From contig JADHNJ010000020.1 in the NCBI GenBank assembly GCA_016779565.1, forward strand, positions 1 to 44,059: a DNA stretch of 44,059 bases, given 5' to 3'. How positions within the stretch are numbered: position 1 is the stretch's first letter; each line of letters begins with the position of its first letter. The DNA is from Pseudomonadales bacterium. GTDB taxonomy: Bacteria; Pseudomonadota; Gammaproteobacteria; Pseudomonadales; Azotimanducaceae. A program made the position numbers and the translations under genes. The notes beneath the pieces are model-generated. The model was not told the DNA's origin. It made no database searches and worked only from the letters and a program-made list of their open reading frames with translations. Below, in pieces: positions 18,766-27,136 of the stretch.

Positions 18766-19950
18766 ATGAATAAAACCGAGAGAATGACCGGGTTACTGGT
18801 GAGCCTTTTGTATTTTGTACGAATGCTAGGCTTATTCAGTATTTTGCCAATATTCACGCTGGCCGCAAACGACGATTATGCTGCGGGGTCGCTGATGATT
18901 GGGGTCACCCTAGGCATCTATGGCCTGCTTCAAGCGGGTATGCAAATTCCATTTGGTATCTTGTCAGACCGGCTAGGACGCAAATCGGTATTGGTATTTG
19001 GATTGGTCCTGTTTGTTTTAGGGAGCTGGCTTGCCGCAGTCGCTGACTCGATCTGGGGTATTTTGTTGGGTCGAGCGCTCCAAGGGGCGGGTGCAATTGC
19101 TGGCGTTTTGCTGGCGGTCGTCGCCGACGAAATTCGGCCCGAATGGCGAGCATCAGTGATGGCGATGATCGGCGCTAGTATCGGTGTCGCCTTCGGATTG
19201 TCGCTGATTTTAGGACCGCTAATTTATGATATTGGTGGGTTGTCGGCGGTTTTTTACTTGGGCATGCTGACGGGCGCTTTAGCCCTTGGGTTGGTCTTGG
19301 TAATGCCTTTTGCGGCTGTTGCGCAGCTTAGAGTAACGACTGAGCCGACGCACCCCGTGCGAGGATTGAGTCAAAACGCACAGTTTCAGTGGTTGAATTT
19401 GAGCATTTTTATCAACCACTTCTTGTTAATGTCGAGTTTTTTGGTGATTCCGAGGCTGTTGGTGAGCGTAGAAATCGCCGTCGCCGATCATAGCTGGATC
19501 TATCTAGGCGTATTGTTTGGATCTTTTATGATTATGTTGCCCGCGATTATCCGCTGGGGCAAAAGTCAGGTGATTATCGCTAAGGTGGTTCCGGCTATTC
19601 TGATCATGATCTTGGGTCTATTGTTACTAGCGCTAGGTGTTTCTGCTGCATGGGTGTTGCTGGGGTTATTAGTCTTTTTTGTGGGCTTCAACTATTTAGA
19701 AGCAACACTTCCGGCACTGGTTTCACAGGTGGCTCCTGAGGCAGTTCGGGGTAAGGCGATGGGTATCTACTCAACCAGCCAGTTCTTAGGACTGTTTGCT
19801 GGAGGCAGCCTGGGTGGGTTGTGGATGGCGCATTTGAGTTTATCTGCTGTGTTGGTAGCCAATGGGGCATTGGCGCTCGGTTGGGTTGTGTTGTTGCTCG
19901 TATTAAACTTTCGAGAGCAGAAAATAGCAGGCGCTAAATCACGTGGCTAA
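18766..19950 (+). CDS. Major facilitator superfamily transporter
   Basis: A 394-residue protein of about twelve hydrophobic segments in two halves. The conserved MFS loop 2-3 motif is present as GILSDRLGRKSVLVFG, preceded by an aromatic-rich first helix. The segment LLGRALQGAGAIAGVLLAVVADE is typical of drug:H+ antiporter-1 type members. It resembles YajR-like proteins but has no extra C-terminal domain. The substrate is unknown. It lies between uvrA and ssb, the same neighbours as in Pseudomonas. The ATG at 18766 has no strong SD site. It ends at the start of a set of competing hairpins. Confidence 0.85.
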   Translation: MNKTERMTGLLVSLLYFVRMLGLFSILPIFTLAANDDYAAGSLMIGVTLGIYGLLQAGMQIPFGILSDRLGRKSVLVFGLVLFVLGSWLAAVADSIWGILLGRALQGAGAIAGVLLAVVADEIRPEWRASVMAMIGASIGVAFGLSLILGPLIYDIGGLSAVFYLGMLTGALALGLVLVMPFAAVAQLRVTTEPTHPVRGLSQNAQFQWLNLSIFINHFLLMSSFLVIPRLLVSVEIAVADHSWIYLGVLFGSFMIMLPAIIRWGKSQVIIAKVVPAILIMILGLLLLALGVSAAWVLLGLLVFFVGFNYLEATLPALVSQVAPEAVRGKAMGIYSTSQFLGLFAGGSLGGLWMAHLSLSAVLVANGALALGWVVLLLVLNFREQKIAGAKSRG

Positions 19951-19984
19951 GGGCCGCAGCGCTGCCCTTAGCGGCCCCAAGGGG
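19948..19984 (+). other. Overlapping, mutually exclusive hairpins between MFS gene and ssb
   Basis: TAAGGGC (19948-19954, including the stop codon) pairs perfectly with GCCCTTA (19964-19970). GGGCCGC (19951-19957) also pairs perfectly with GCGGCCC (19971-19977), and CCCC/GGGG (19975-19984) forms a third small stem. The first two cannot form together. No T-run follows, so a standard terminator is unlikely; an end-protecting or attenuator-like structure is possible. Confidence 0.5.
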
Positions 19985-20103
19985 TTATGATTTACGGTCA
20001 AGAGTTAAAGGTTTCCGATGTATGCACAAGTTGCGGCTGGGATGCATCGGGAACCGGGCAACGGATAGAAGCAATAACCGTCAATTGATTAATAGGAGCG
20101 GAC

Positions 20104-20553
20104 ATGGCGAGAGGTATCAACAAAGTAATTATTGTCGGCAATTTAGGTCGCGATCCAGAGACGCGTTATTTGCCATCAGGGGGCGCCGTCACCAACGTCT
20201 CGGTGGCAACGTCGAAAAGTTGGCGAGATAGAGACTCTGGAGAACAAAAAGAGCGTACCGAATGGCATAGGATTGTGTTTTTTAATCGCTTGGCCGAGAT
20301 TGCCAGTGAGTATCTAAAACGAGGCTCAAAAATTTACTTAGAGGGTGAGCTTAGAACTCGAGAGTGGGAACGCGAAGGTCAGAAGCATTACACGACTGAG
20401 ATTGTCGCAAGTGAAATGCAAATGCTCGATTCTCGTGGCGGCATGGATGGCGGCGCTGGCAATTTCGGTGCGCCAACCTCAGCCCCTGCGCGGGCTCAAG
20501 ATGATGTTGGGCCACCACCATCAGACGACTTCGATGATGATATTCCGTTCTAA
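20104..20553 (+). CDS. ssb: Single-stranded DNA-binding protein
   Basis: SSB coats single-stranded DNA in replication, repair and recombination and recruits partners through its C-terminal tip. The 149-residue protein has an OB fold (about 1-112) with [38 protein letters not shown] and [14 protein letters not shown], then a short Gly/Pro-rich linker and the acidic tip DFDDDIPF. It is shorter than E. coli SSB (178) through a reduced linker. GGAGCGGAC precedes the ATG. No SOS box was seen upstream. Confidence 0.97.
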   Translation: MARGINKVIIVGNLGRDPETRYLPSGGAVTNVSVATSKSWRDRDSGEQKERTEWHRIVFFNRLAEIASEYLKRGSKIYLEGELRTREWEREGQKHYTTEIVASEMQMLDSRGGMDGGAGNFGAPTSAPARAQDDVGPPPSDDFDDDIPF

Positions 20554-20653
20554 CAAATGAATCTTGACGCGTTGATTTGTCGGTACTGCGCTTTGGCGTT
20601 AGCGGATGTGGTATCGCGGAAGACAGCCGTTCCTTCGGTATACGGAGGCTGCT

Positions 20654-21268
20654 TTGAGCCAATGTGAGCTAGCGCTGTTTCCTCTGTCTAGCGTGCTGTT
20701 CCCTGGCGGTGTAACGACGCTTTGTATTCGTGAGGCAAGGCACTTAGATGTGATTGCCAAGATTTTAAAGACGGGGGATTCCCTCGGCGTTGTACTGGCT
20801 GAAGACGGGCAAGCTGCATCGTCAATAGAGGATAAAAATGCGCCGCACGTGGCCCGGGTAGGGAGCCGGTGTACTGTTCAGAATTTTGACCAGAACGACC
20901 AAGGCCAATTAACCATTGAGATTCAGGCGCAGCAGAAATTTAAAATTTTGGACACGTTCGAAGACAAACAGCGAGCGATGTTTGCTCAGGTGTTGCTGAT
21001 GACGCCAGAGCCAGTGATTGAGACGGGCCCAGAGGACGAATCGCTCATTGATATACTCGAACACCTGTTAGCGCACCCAGCTGTCAAGATCGCTCGTCAT
21101 CAGATTGATTATCAACACTTGGCCAATCTGGGTGGCCGCTTAGCAGAACTTTTACCGTTAAAAAATACCGTGCGTCAGCGGATGCTAGAGATTCATGATC
21201 CGGTGGTTCGGTTAAATCATTTGGAAAAAATCCTAGACCAATTACAAACCGAGGCAGAAACGTCTTAG
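20654..21268 (+). CDS. Lon protease N-terminal domain-like protein (ATPase and protease absent)
   Basis: A 204-residue protein matching only the substrate-binding (LON) domain of Lon protease: LALFPLSSVLFPGGVTTLCI at the N-terminus, HVARVGSRCTVQNF and GQLTIEIQAQQKFKI in the middle, and a helical end (MLEIHDPVVRLNHLEKILDQL). No Walker or Ser-Lys protease motif is present. The preferred start is TTG at 20654, because GGAGG at 20644-20648 is five bases upstream and the LALFPLSSVLFPG motif then lies at the usual place; the ATG at 20606 would add 16 residues unlike the family. The function of stand-alone LON-domain proteins is not settled. Confidence 0.8.
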   Translation: MSQCELALFPLSSVLFPGGVTTLCIREARHLDVIAKILKTGDSLGVVLAEDGQAASSIEDKNAPHVARVGSRCTVQNFDQNDQGQLTIEIQAQQKFKILDTFEDKQRAMFAQVLLMTPEPVIETGPEDESLIDILEHLLAHPAVKIARHQIDYQHLANLGGRLAELLPLKNTVRQRMLEIHDPVVRLNHLEKILDQLQTEAETS

Positions 21269-21347
21269 GGGTGAGTACTTCACAGTCGATAACCCATGAT
21301 TAAGGCGTTGATACCTAAAAAGTCTAAAACCCCGCTAGAAGAATTTG

Positions 21348-22616
21348 ATGAAGCAAATTGAACAAACAGTGTTAGAAATCGGCAAAAATGCTAAGGCTGC
21401 TGCGATTGCGGCACGTCGAGCTAGCACGGCGGATAAAAACCGTGCACTTGAAAAGATTGTCCTCGAAATTATCGAGGCAACCGATGAGATTCTATCGGCC
21501 AACGCATTAGATATTGCTCATGCCACCGAGCAAGGTTTAGATGCAGCGAGCTTAGATCGATTGGCATTAGGTGCAAGTGGTGTTGCTGGGATGGTAGAAG
21601 GACTGCAACACATAATCGGGCTGCAAGATCCCGTGGGCGCTGTAAAAGACCTCACGGTGCGACCGAACGGCTTGAATATTGGCAAGATGCGTACCCCCCT
21701 TGGCGTGATTGGTATGATTTATGAATCTAGGCCCAACGTGACAATCGATGCTGCCGGCCTTTGCTTAAAGTCTGGGAACGCAGTTATTTTACGGGGTGGT
21801 TCAGAATGTATCGTTACCAATCAAGCGCTGTCGGCCTGTATCCAGCGGGGACTTATCGCCGCTGACCTTAACCCACATTGGGTTCAGCTAATTCAAACCA
21901 CCGATCGGGCAGCCGTCGGTGAACTTTTAGCGCTCGACACTTATGTGGATCTGATTATCCCTCGAGGGGGTAAGAGCCTGATTGAGCGGGTTGCTCGGGA
22001 CGCGCGTATCCCTGTTTTGAAACACCTAGACGGTATCTGCCATCTTTATATCCACGAGGATGCAAATCTCGAGATGGCTCACGCACTTATAATGAACGCT
22101 AAAACCCATCGATATGCCGTCTGCAACGCAATGGAAACTTTGTTGCTACACAAAGACCTGCCAGCATCTTTTGTTGATGAAGCGCTTTCAGCGCTGATTC
22201 ATGCCGGTGTCGAAGTCAGGGCTTGTGAGCGTACTCGATCTAAATTGACGGATGTTGGTAGTGTCCAGCTAGCCAGTGCTGAGGATTGGGTCACCGAGTA
22301 TTTAGGGCCGATTTTATCCGTCAAAACCTGCGCGGATCTTGATGACGCCATAGCCCATATCAATCATTATGGCTCAAATCATACGGACGCGATCGTCACC
22401 GAAAGTCTGCAGGCGACTCAAACCTTCATGCGTGAAGTGGACTCGAGCTCGGTTATGGTCAATGCATCGACTCGATTTGCTGATGGATTCGAATATGGGC
22501 TTGGAGCAGAGATTGGTATTTCTACTGATAAATTACATGCTCGGGGCCCAGTTGGATTGGAGGGATTAACCAGCGAAAAGTATGTCGTATACGGTACCGG
22601 GCAAATTCGGGCATGA
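21348..22616 (+). CDS. proA: Gamma-glutamyl phosphate reductase
   Basis: ProA reduces gamma-glutamyl phosphate with NADPH to glutamate semialdehyde in proline synthesis. The 422-residue protein has the aldehyde dehydrogenase fold with LGVIGMIYESRPNVTIDAAG, CLKSGNAVILRGGSE, and the catalytic cysteine in YAVCNAMETLLLH (C259). The C-terminus FGYGAEIGIST-like motif is present as YGLGAEIGISTDKLHARGPV. A TTG one codon upstream (21345) is rejected in favour of the ATG. Its end overlaps nadD by ATGA. proB is not in the window. Confidence 0.97.
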   Translation: MKQIEQTVLEIGKNAKAAAIAARRASTADKNRALEKIVLEIIEATDEILSANALDIAHATEQGLDAASLDRLALGASGVAGMVEGLQHIIGLQDPVGAVKDLTVRPNGLNIGKMRTPLGVIGMIYESRPNVTIDAAGLCLKSGNAVILRGGSECIVTNQALSACIQRGLIAADLNPHWVQLIQTTDRAAVGELLALDTYVDLIIPRGGKSLIERVARDARIPVLKHLDGICHLYIHEDANLEMAHALIMNAKTHRYAVCNAMETLLLHKDLPASFVDEALSALIHAGVEVRACERTRSKLTDVGSVQLASAEDWVTEYLGPILSVKTCADLDDAIAHINHYGSNHTDAIVTESLQATQTFMREVDSSSVMVNASTRFADGFEYGLGAEIGISTDKLHARGPVGLEGLTSEKYVVYGTGQIRA

Positions 22617-23263
22617 CCCGTAGCCAAATCGATATTGCAATATTTGGTGGTACCTTCGATCCAGTCCATACCGGTCATTTGGCGATGGCAGCAGCCGTTT
22701 CTGAACGGTTAGACGTCGATATCTGTTTTGTACCGCTCAATAGTGCGCCCCATAAGGGGTGCTTGGGGGCAACCGCGTCCGAAAGGTTAGCGATGCTAGA
22801 AATCGCTTTAGCTGATGAGCCTCGGTGCTATGTCGACGATCTAGAAGTTATGAGGGGCGATGTTTCTTACACCATCGATACTGTGACCACGCTTCGGGCT
22901 AAACTGGGGTCGGAGGCGCGGATGTACTTTGTGTTAGGGGAGGACGCATACTCTGGCTTAACGCAGTGGCGCCTCTGGCAAAACATTCTCTCGCAGGTAC
23001 ATTTGGTGGTCTGCCCGCGACGCCCCAAGGTTGAGGTGCCACCTGCCTTGTTAGCATTAGAAGCAGATTTTAAGGTTGAATCGGTTGAGCGCTTAAAAGC
23101 CGCTCCGAGCGGTAGTATTTTTTTCCTAGATCAGCAGCAGATCGAAGTATCCTCAACAGAAATTCGGCGTAAACTGCTTGATGATGACGACGTTTCAAGG
23201 TTGCTGAAACCCGAAGTACTCGCTTTTATAAAAGCGCGAAAGTTATATGCGAATGCGCAGTAA
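22613..23263 (+). CDS. nadD: Nicotinate-nucleotide adenylyltransferase
   Basis: NadD joins ATP and nicotinate mononucleotide to form deamido-NAD. The 216-residue protein has the nucleotidyltransferase motif GGTFDPVHTGHL near the N-terminus and the second motif VSSTEIRRKL near the C-terminus, with the middle LGEDAYSGLTQWRLWQNI typical of NadD. It starts within the proA stop (ATGA overlap), so the two are coupled. The order proA-nadD-rsfS-rlmH matches Pseudomonas. Confidence 0.96.
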   Translation: MTRSQIDIAIFGGTFDPVHTGHLAMAAAVSERLDVDICFVPLNSAPHKGCLGATASERLAMLEIALADEPRCYVDDLEVMRGDVSYTIDTVTTLRAKLGSEARMYFVLGEDAYSGLTQWRLWQNILSQVHLVVCPRRPKVEVPPALLALEADFKVESVERLKAAPSGSIFFLDQQQIEVSSTEIRRKLLDDDDVSRLLKPEVLAFIKARKLYANAQ

Positions 23264-23275
23264 GGTAGATCAAAA

Positions 23276-23626
23276 ATGATGAATACGGACGAGTTAACTC
23301 GATTAGTGCTTGACGCATTAGATGATATTAAAGGCCAAGACTTAACCGTCTTAGATGTTCGAGGGCAGACTGATATCGCCGATGTTATGGTCGTCGCAAC
23401 TGGGCAATCCTCTCGACAAGTTAAGGCATTGGCAGCGAATGTCGTTGAGCAGGCAAAAAGTGCTGGTCAGCAGCCTCTTGGCATCGAGGGTGAGGATGAA
23501 GGTGACTGGGTGCTGGTCGATCTTGCTGATGTGTTGGTCCATGTCATGCTGCAAGAGGTCCGAGATTTATATGATCTTGAGAGCCTTTGGAGCCTCACGG
23601 CTCGAGACTCTAATGCGACGTCGTGA
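23276..23626 (+). CDS. rsfS: Ribosomal silencing factor RsfS
   Basis: RsfS binds L14 and blocks subunit joining when nutrients are short; its partner gene rplN is also in this window. The 116-residue protein (former family name DUF143, YbeB) has GQDLTVLDVRGQTDIADVMV, TGQSSRQVKALAANVVEQ, and the diagnostic GDWVLVDLADVLVHVMLQE. The first of two tandem ATG codons is taken as the start. Its stop overlaps the rlmH start by GTGA. Confidence 0.96.
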   Translation: MMNTDELTRLVLDALDDIKGQDLTVLDVRGQTDIADVMVVATGQSSRQVKALAANVVEQAKSAGQQPLGIEGEDEGDWVLVDLADVLVHVMLQEVRDLYDLESLWSLTARDSNATS

Positions 23627-24090
23627 AGATTGAGCTCTTGGGTGCAGGGGTGGGTGCCCCAGAGTGGGTCTCATCGGGTTTTGGGGTCTACCAAAAGCGC
23701 CTGCCGCCGGAGTGTCGTCTTCTGTTAACAGAGTGTGCTACCGCAAAGCGCATCAAAGGCGGTCGTGCCGAGGATTATCGTCGCGCAGAAGCGGAGCAGT
23801 TTACTCGCCAGATAAAAGATGGCGCCTATTTAATAGCTCTGGATAAATCGGGTACGCAAGTTGAGACCGAAGCGCTATCTAAGCGTATGGAACAGTGGAT
23901 GCTTGAGTATCCGCAGGTGCAAATTTTGATCGGTGGGCCAGATGGCCTTGCACAAAGCCTGCTCGACCGAGCGGATTGGACGCTGAGTTTGTCTAGACTT
24001 ACCTTCCCACATTTTATGGTGCGTATCTTGATCGCTGAGCAGCTCTATCGAGCATGGACGCTGTTAAAGAATCATCCTTATCATAAGTAG
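23623..24090 (+). CDS. rlmH: 23S rRNA (pseudouridine-1915 N3)-methyltransferase
   Basis: RlmH methylates pseudouridine 1915 in helix 69 of 23S rRNA on the assembled 70S ribosome. The 155-residue protein, the same length as in E. coli, is a SPOUT-type enzyme with LIALDKSGTQVETEALSKRM, the SAM-binding loop LIGGPDGLAQSLLDRA and the C-terminal LTFPHFMVRILIAEQLYRAW. It starts with GTG, overlapping the rsfS stop by four bases. The two act on the same late ribosome. Confidence 0.97.
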   Translation: MKIELLGAGVGAPEWVSSGFGVYQKRLPPECRLLLTECATAKRIKGGRAEDYRRAEAEQFTRQIKDGAYLIALDKSGTQVETEALSKRMEQWMLEYPQVQILIGGPDGLAQSLLDRADWTLSLSRLTFPHFMVRILIAEQLYRAWTLLKNHPYHK

Positions 24091-24092
24091 CT

Positions 24093-26000
24093 ATGGCCGA
24101 ACCTCTCGCTTTAAAAGATCATCATTTAGAGAGTCAGATCTATATCGAGCGCGTTGCCGCCGGTGCGTTAGTGGTTGGTCTTTTATTTTTGGCGTTGCTT
24201 GCGCGAATCGGATACCTACAAATTTACGAGTATCGGGATGCTGTCTCGCAATCTGAAGAGAATCGCATTCAAGTGGTGGCAAGACCGCCAGTTCGCGGCT
24301 TGATTTTAGATGCCAAAGGCCTATTGCTTGCAGATAATCGGCCTTCCAGAGATCTACGCTTGATTCCAGAGCAGATCAATGATGTGCCAGACACTCTGCA
24401 GAAATTGCAGGCAGTACTGGAGATGAGCCTCGAAGAAGTAGAGCGATTTCGCTCGCTTGCGGAGCGACAATATCGTCGATTCGAGGCGCTGCCCGTATTG
24501 TTTGATTTGTCTGATGCTCAAGTGGCGCAATTTGAAGCCAATCGCTATCAGTTCCCTGGTTTATTTGTCAGCGGTAAATTGGTTCGAAACTATCCCCAAG
24601 GTGAACTCGTTGCCCATGCCGTAGGTTCGGTCAGACGGATTAATGATCAAGATGCCAAGTTGATTAACGCCACGGACTATGCCGGCACAGACCACATCGG
24701 GAAATTAGGCGTTGAGCGCTTTTACGAAGGTACGCTTCTAGGTCAAGTCGGCTATGACCAGATCGAAGTCAATGCTCGAGGTCGACAAATGCAAACCCTT
24801 GAGTCGGTGAAACCCGTTAACGGCAGAGATCTTCAGCTGTACTTGGATGTCGGCCTCCAGGCGGCAGCCGACAGGGCCCTTGGTGATCGGCGCGGCGCAA
24901 TTGTCGCTATAGAACCTAAGAGTGGCGGTATCTTGGCGTTGCTCAGTCGCCCGGCTTATGATCCTAACTTATTTGTTCAAGGCATATCTCACAAAGCCTA
25001 CAATGCTCTGAGAACTTCGGTTGATGCGCCGCTTTTTAATCGAGCGATTCAAGGGCAGTACCAACCCGGATCGACACTGAAGCCATTCATTGGTCTGGTT
25101 GCTTTAGGTGAGGGGTTTGCAAATATCAAAGACAAGATTGAGGACCCAGGTTGGTACCAATTGCCTGGAAATGAGCGGCTCTATCGAGATTGGAATTGGA
25201 CCAAGACAGATGCCGGTGGGCATGGTCAAGTTAATCTTCAGAAAGCAATTTATCGATCCTGCAACGTATATTTTTATGATCTCGCCGTACGATTAGGCAT
25301 AGATCGGCTGTCAGAGGGGCTTTCTCGCTTCGGGTTTGGTGCAGTGACTGCCCTAGATCTGCCTGAAGCAAGCGTTGGGCTCCTACCCAGTCGGGACTGG
25401 AAGCAGCAGGTCAAGAGATTGCCTTGGTATCCTGGCGATACGGTGAATCTAGGAATCGGTCACGGCGATGTGTTAGTGACGCCACTGCAAATGGCTACCG
25501 CGGTGGCAACATTAGCCAACAGAGGCAAGTTTGTCCGGCCGAGGATGGTTCAATCGTCGGCATTAGAACAAGCGCCGAGTCCAACCCAAGCATTGGGTGA
25601 GCCGTTATCCCAAGCGCTTTTCGAACCTATCATAGAGGCCATGGAGATGGTTGTTCATCGGGGTAACCAAGGGTTTGGCGAAAATGGCACGGCCTGGGCC
25701 TATATTGGTAGAGATATCGAATATCGTATGGCGGGTAAGTCTGGCACTGCACAAGTAGTAGAAATCGAGCAAGGTGAAGTCTACGACGCATCCTTAATTT
25801 CGGAAAGACAACGTAAACATGCTTGGTTTGTCGCGTTTGCGCCGGTTGTTGCGCCCGAAATTGCAATTGCGGTTCTCATTGAAAATGGTGGCGGAGGTAG
25901 CGAACAGGCGGCACCCATCGCCCGGGAGCTACTGGATTATTACTTGCTTGAATCTAAGCCTCTGGCCACTGCTATGACTGCCGCCGGGCTAATGCCGTGA
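24093..26000 (+). CDS. mrdA: Penicillin-binding protein 2 (elongation transpeptidase)
   Basis: PBP2 crosslinks peptidoglycan during side-wall growth and works with RodA. The 635-residue protein has a short cytoplasmic end, one membrane anchor (about 22-42, AGALVVGLLFLALLARIGYL), a pedestal domain, and the transpeptidase domain. The active serine is S327 in PGSTLKPF, the second motif is SCN at 389-391, and the third is KSGT at 549-552. It begins two bases after rlmH, and its end overlaps the rodA start by GTGA. All catalytic motifs are intact. Confidence 0.97.
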   Translation: MAEPLALKDHHLESQIYIERVAAGALVVGLLFLALLARIGYLQIYEYRDAVSQSEENRIQVVARPPVRGLILDAKGLLLADNRPSRDLRLIPEQINDVPDTLQKLQAVLEMSLEEVERFRSLAERQYRRFEALPVLFDLSDAQVAQFEANRYQFPGLFVSGKLVRNYPQGELVAHAVGSVRRINDQDAKLINATDYAGTDHIGKLGVERFYEGTLLGQVGYDQIEVNARGRQMQTLESVKPVNGRDLQLYLDVGLQAAADRALGDRRGAIVAIEPKSGGILALLSRPAYDPNLFVQGISHKAYNALRTSVDAPLFNRAIQGQYQPGSTLKPFIGLVALGEGFANIKDKIEDPGWYQLPGNERLYRDWNWTKTDAGGHGQVNLQKAIYRSCNVYFYDLAVRLGIDRLSEGLSRFGFGAVTALDLPEASVGLLPSRDWKQQVKRLPWYPGDTVNLGIGHGDVLVTPLQMATAVATLANRGKFVRPRMVQSSALEQAPSPTQALGEPLSQALFEPIIEAMEMVVHRGNQGFGENGTAWAYIGRDIEYRMAGKSGTAQVVEIEQGEVYDASLISERQRKHAWFVAFAPVVAPEIAIAVLIENGGGGSEQAAPIARELLDYYLLESKPLATAMTAAGLMP

Positions 26001-27136
26001 GCCGAGACTTTATCAGACAGTTACCGGGTACGAGTGAGGGCTACAGTGGTCGCACGCCGGTATTTAACTGGTTTAACGTTGATCCTTTACTGTTTTGTAT
26101 TCTGGCGGTGATCGTAAGTTTTGGCTTGCTGATACTTTACAGCGCGGCGGACGCTTCAACTTCAGTCATCCAAGCTCAATGTGTTCGATTGGCTGCTGGG
26201 TTCGGGCTGATGTTATTGGTAGCGCAGGTGCCGCCTTATGTCTTGCTGCGGCTCGCGCCTGTGCTATACCTGATTGGTTTGCTATTGCTGGCGCTAACGT
26301 ATCCCTTTGGCACCGAGGTTAATGGATCGAGACGTTGGCTTAGAATTCCAGGTCTGATCAACTTTCAACCCTCAGAAGCCATGAAGGTATTTTTGCCAAT
26401 GGTGATGGCTTGGTATTTGAGTGACCGACATTTACCACCAGGAACGAAACCGCTCACGGTTGGCATGGCTCTGATGTTAGTGCCTTTTGGCCTAATTTTG
26501 ATGCAGCCAGATTTGGGCACCGCGCTGCTGATTGCAGCATCAGGGTTATTGGTGCTTTTGTTAGCTGGTTTATCTTGGCGTTTTTTGATGGGGCTTGGCG
26601 CCATACTTGTTGCTGCGGCACCGGTAATGTGGTTTTTAATCAGAGAGTATCAACGGCAGCGAATATTGACGCTCTTCGACCCAGAACGAGACCCTCTGGG
26701 CGCTGGATGGAATATCATTCAATCAAAAATCGCCATCGGTTCGGGTGGATTGGGTGGTAAGGGACTATTGAACGGGACTCAATCACATTTAGATTTCCTA
26801 CCAGAGACTCAGACCGATTTTATCGTAGCAGTGCTCGCCGAAGAGCTGGGATTCATCGGGGTGGCGTCGCTGCTAATGCTTTACGGCCTGTTCATATTTC
26901 GGGGTCTTCTGATTTCGGTGCAGGCTCAGGATACGTTTGGCAGGCTCCTAGCTGGCAGCATTACCTTTACTTTTGCGGTTTATGTCTTCGTGAATATTGG
27001 TATGGTGTCGGGTATCCTTCCAGTAGTCGGGGTGCCTCTGCCGCTGGTGAGTTTTGGGGGGTCATCCTTGCTGACCCTGTTTGCGGGGTTCGGTATGTTG
27101 ATGTCGATTCATAGTCATCGAAGGATAAACATTTGA
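25997..27136 (+). CDS. rodA: Peptidoglycan glycosyltransferase RodA
   Basis: RodA is the SEDS-family glycosyltransferase that polymerises glycan strands from lipid II in side-wall synthesis. The 379-residue protein has about ten membrane segments, GSRRWLRIPGLINFQPSEAMK-like sequence (FQPSE motif), and the extracellular ETQTDFIVAVLAEELGFIG with the catalytic aspartate at about D274. The start is GTG at 25997 inside the mrdA stop, coupling the pair. PVVGVPLPLVSFGGSSLLT near the end is the SEDS signature. Confidence 0.97.
   Translation: MSRDFIRQLPGTSEGYSGRTPVFNWFNVDPLLFCILAVIVSFGLLILYSAADASTSVIQAQCVRLAAGFGLMLLVAQVPPYVLLRLAPVLYLIGLLLLALTYPFGTEVNGSRRWLRIPGLINFQPSEAMKVFLPMVMAWYLSDRHLPPGTKPLTVGMALMLVPFGLILMQPDLGTALLIAASGLLVLLLAGLSWRFLMGLGAILVAAAPVMWFLIREYQRQRILTLFDPERDPLGAGWNIIQSKIAIGSGGLGGKGLLNGTQSHLDFLPETQTDFIVAVLAEELGFIGVASLLMLYGLFIFRGLLISVQAQDTFGRLLAGSITFTFAVYVFVNIGMVSGILPVVGVPLPLVSFGGSSLLTLFAGFGMLMSIHSHRRINI

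Noticed and set aside
20022-20231. 69-codon frame overlapping the start of ssb
   Set aside because: It overlaps ssb in another frame, its residues look like random Arg/Asn-rich shadow sequence, and no SD site is clear.
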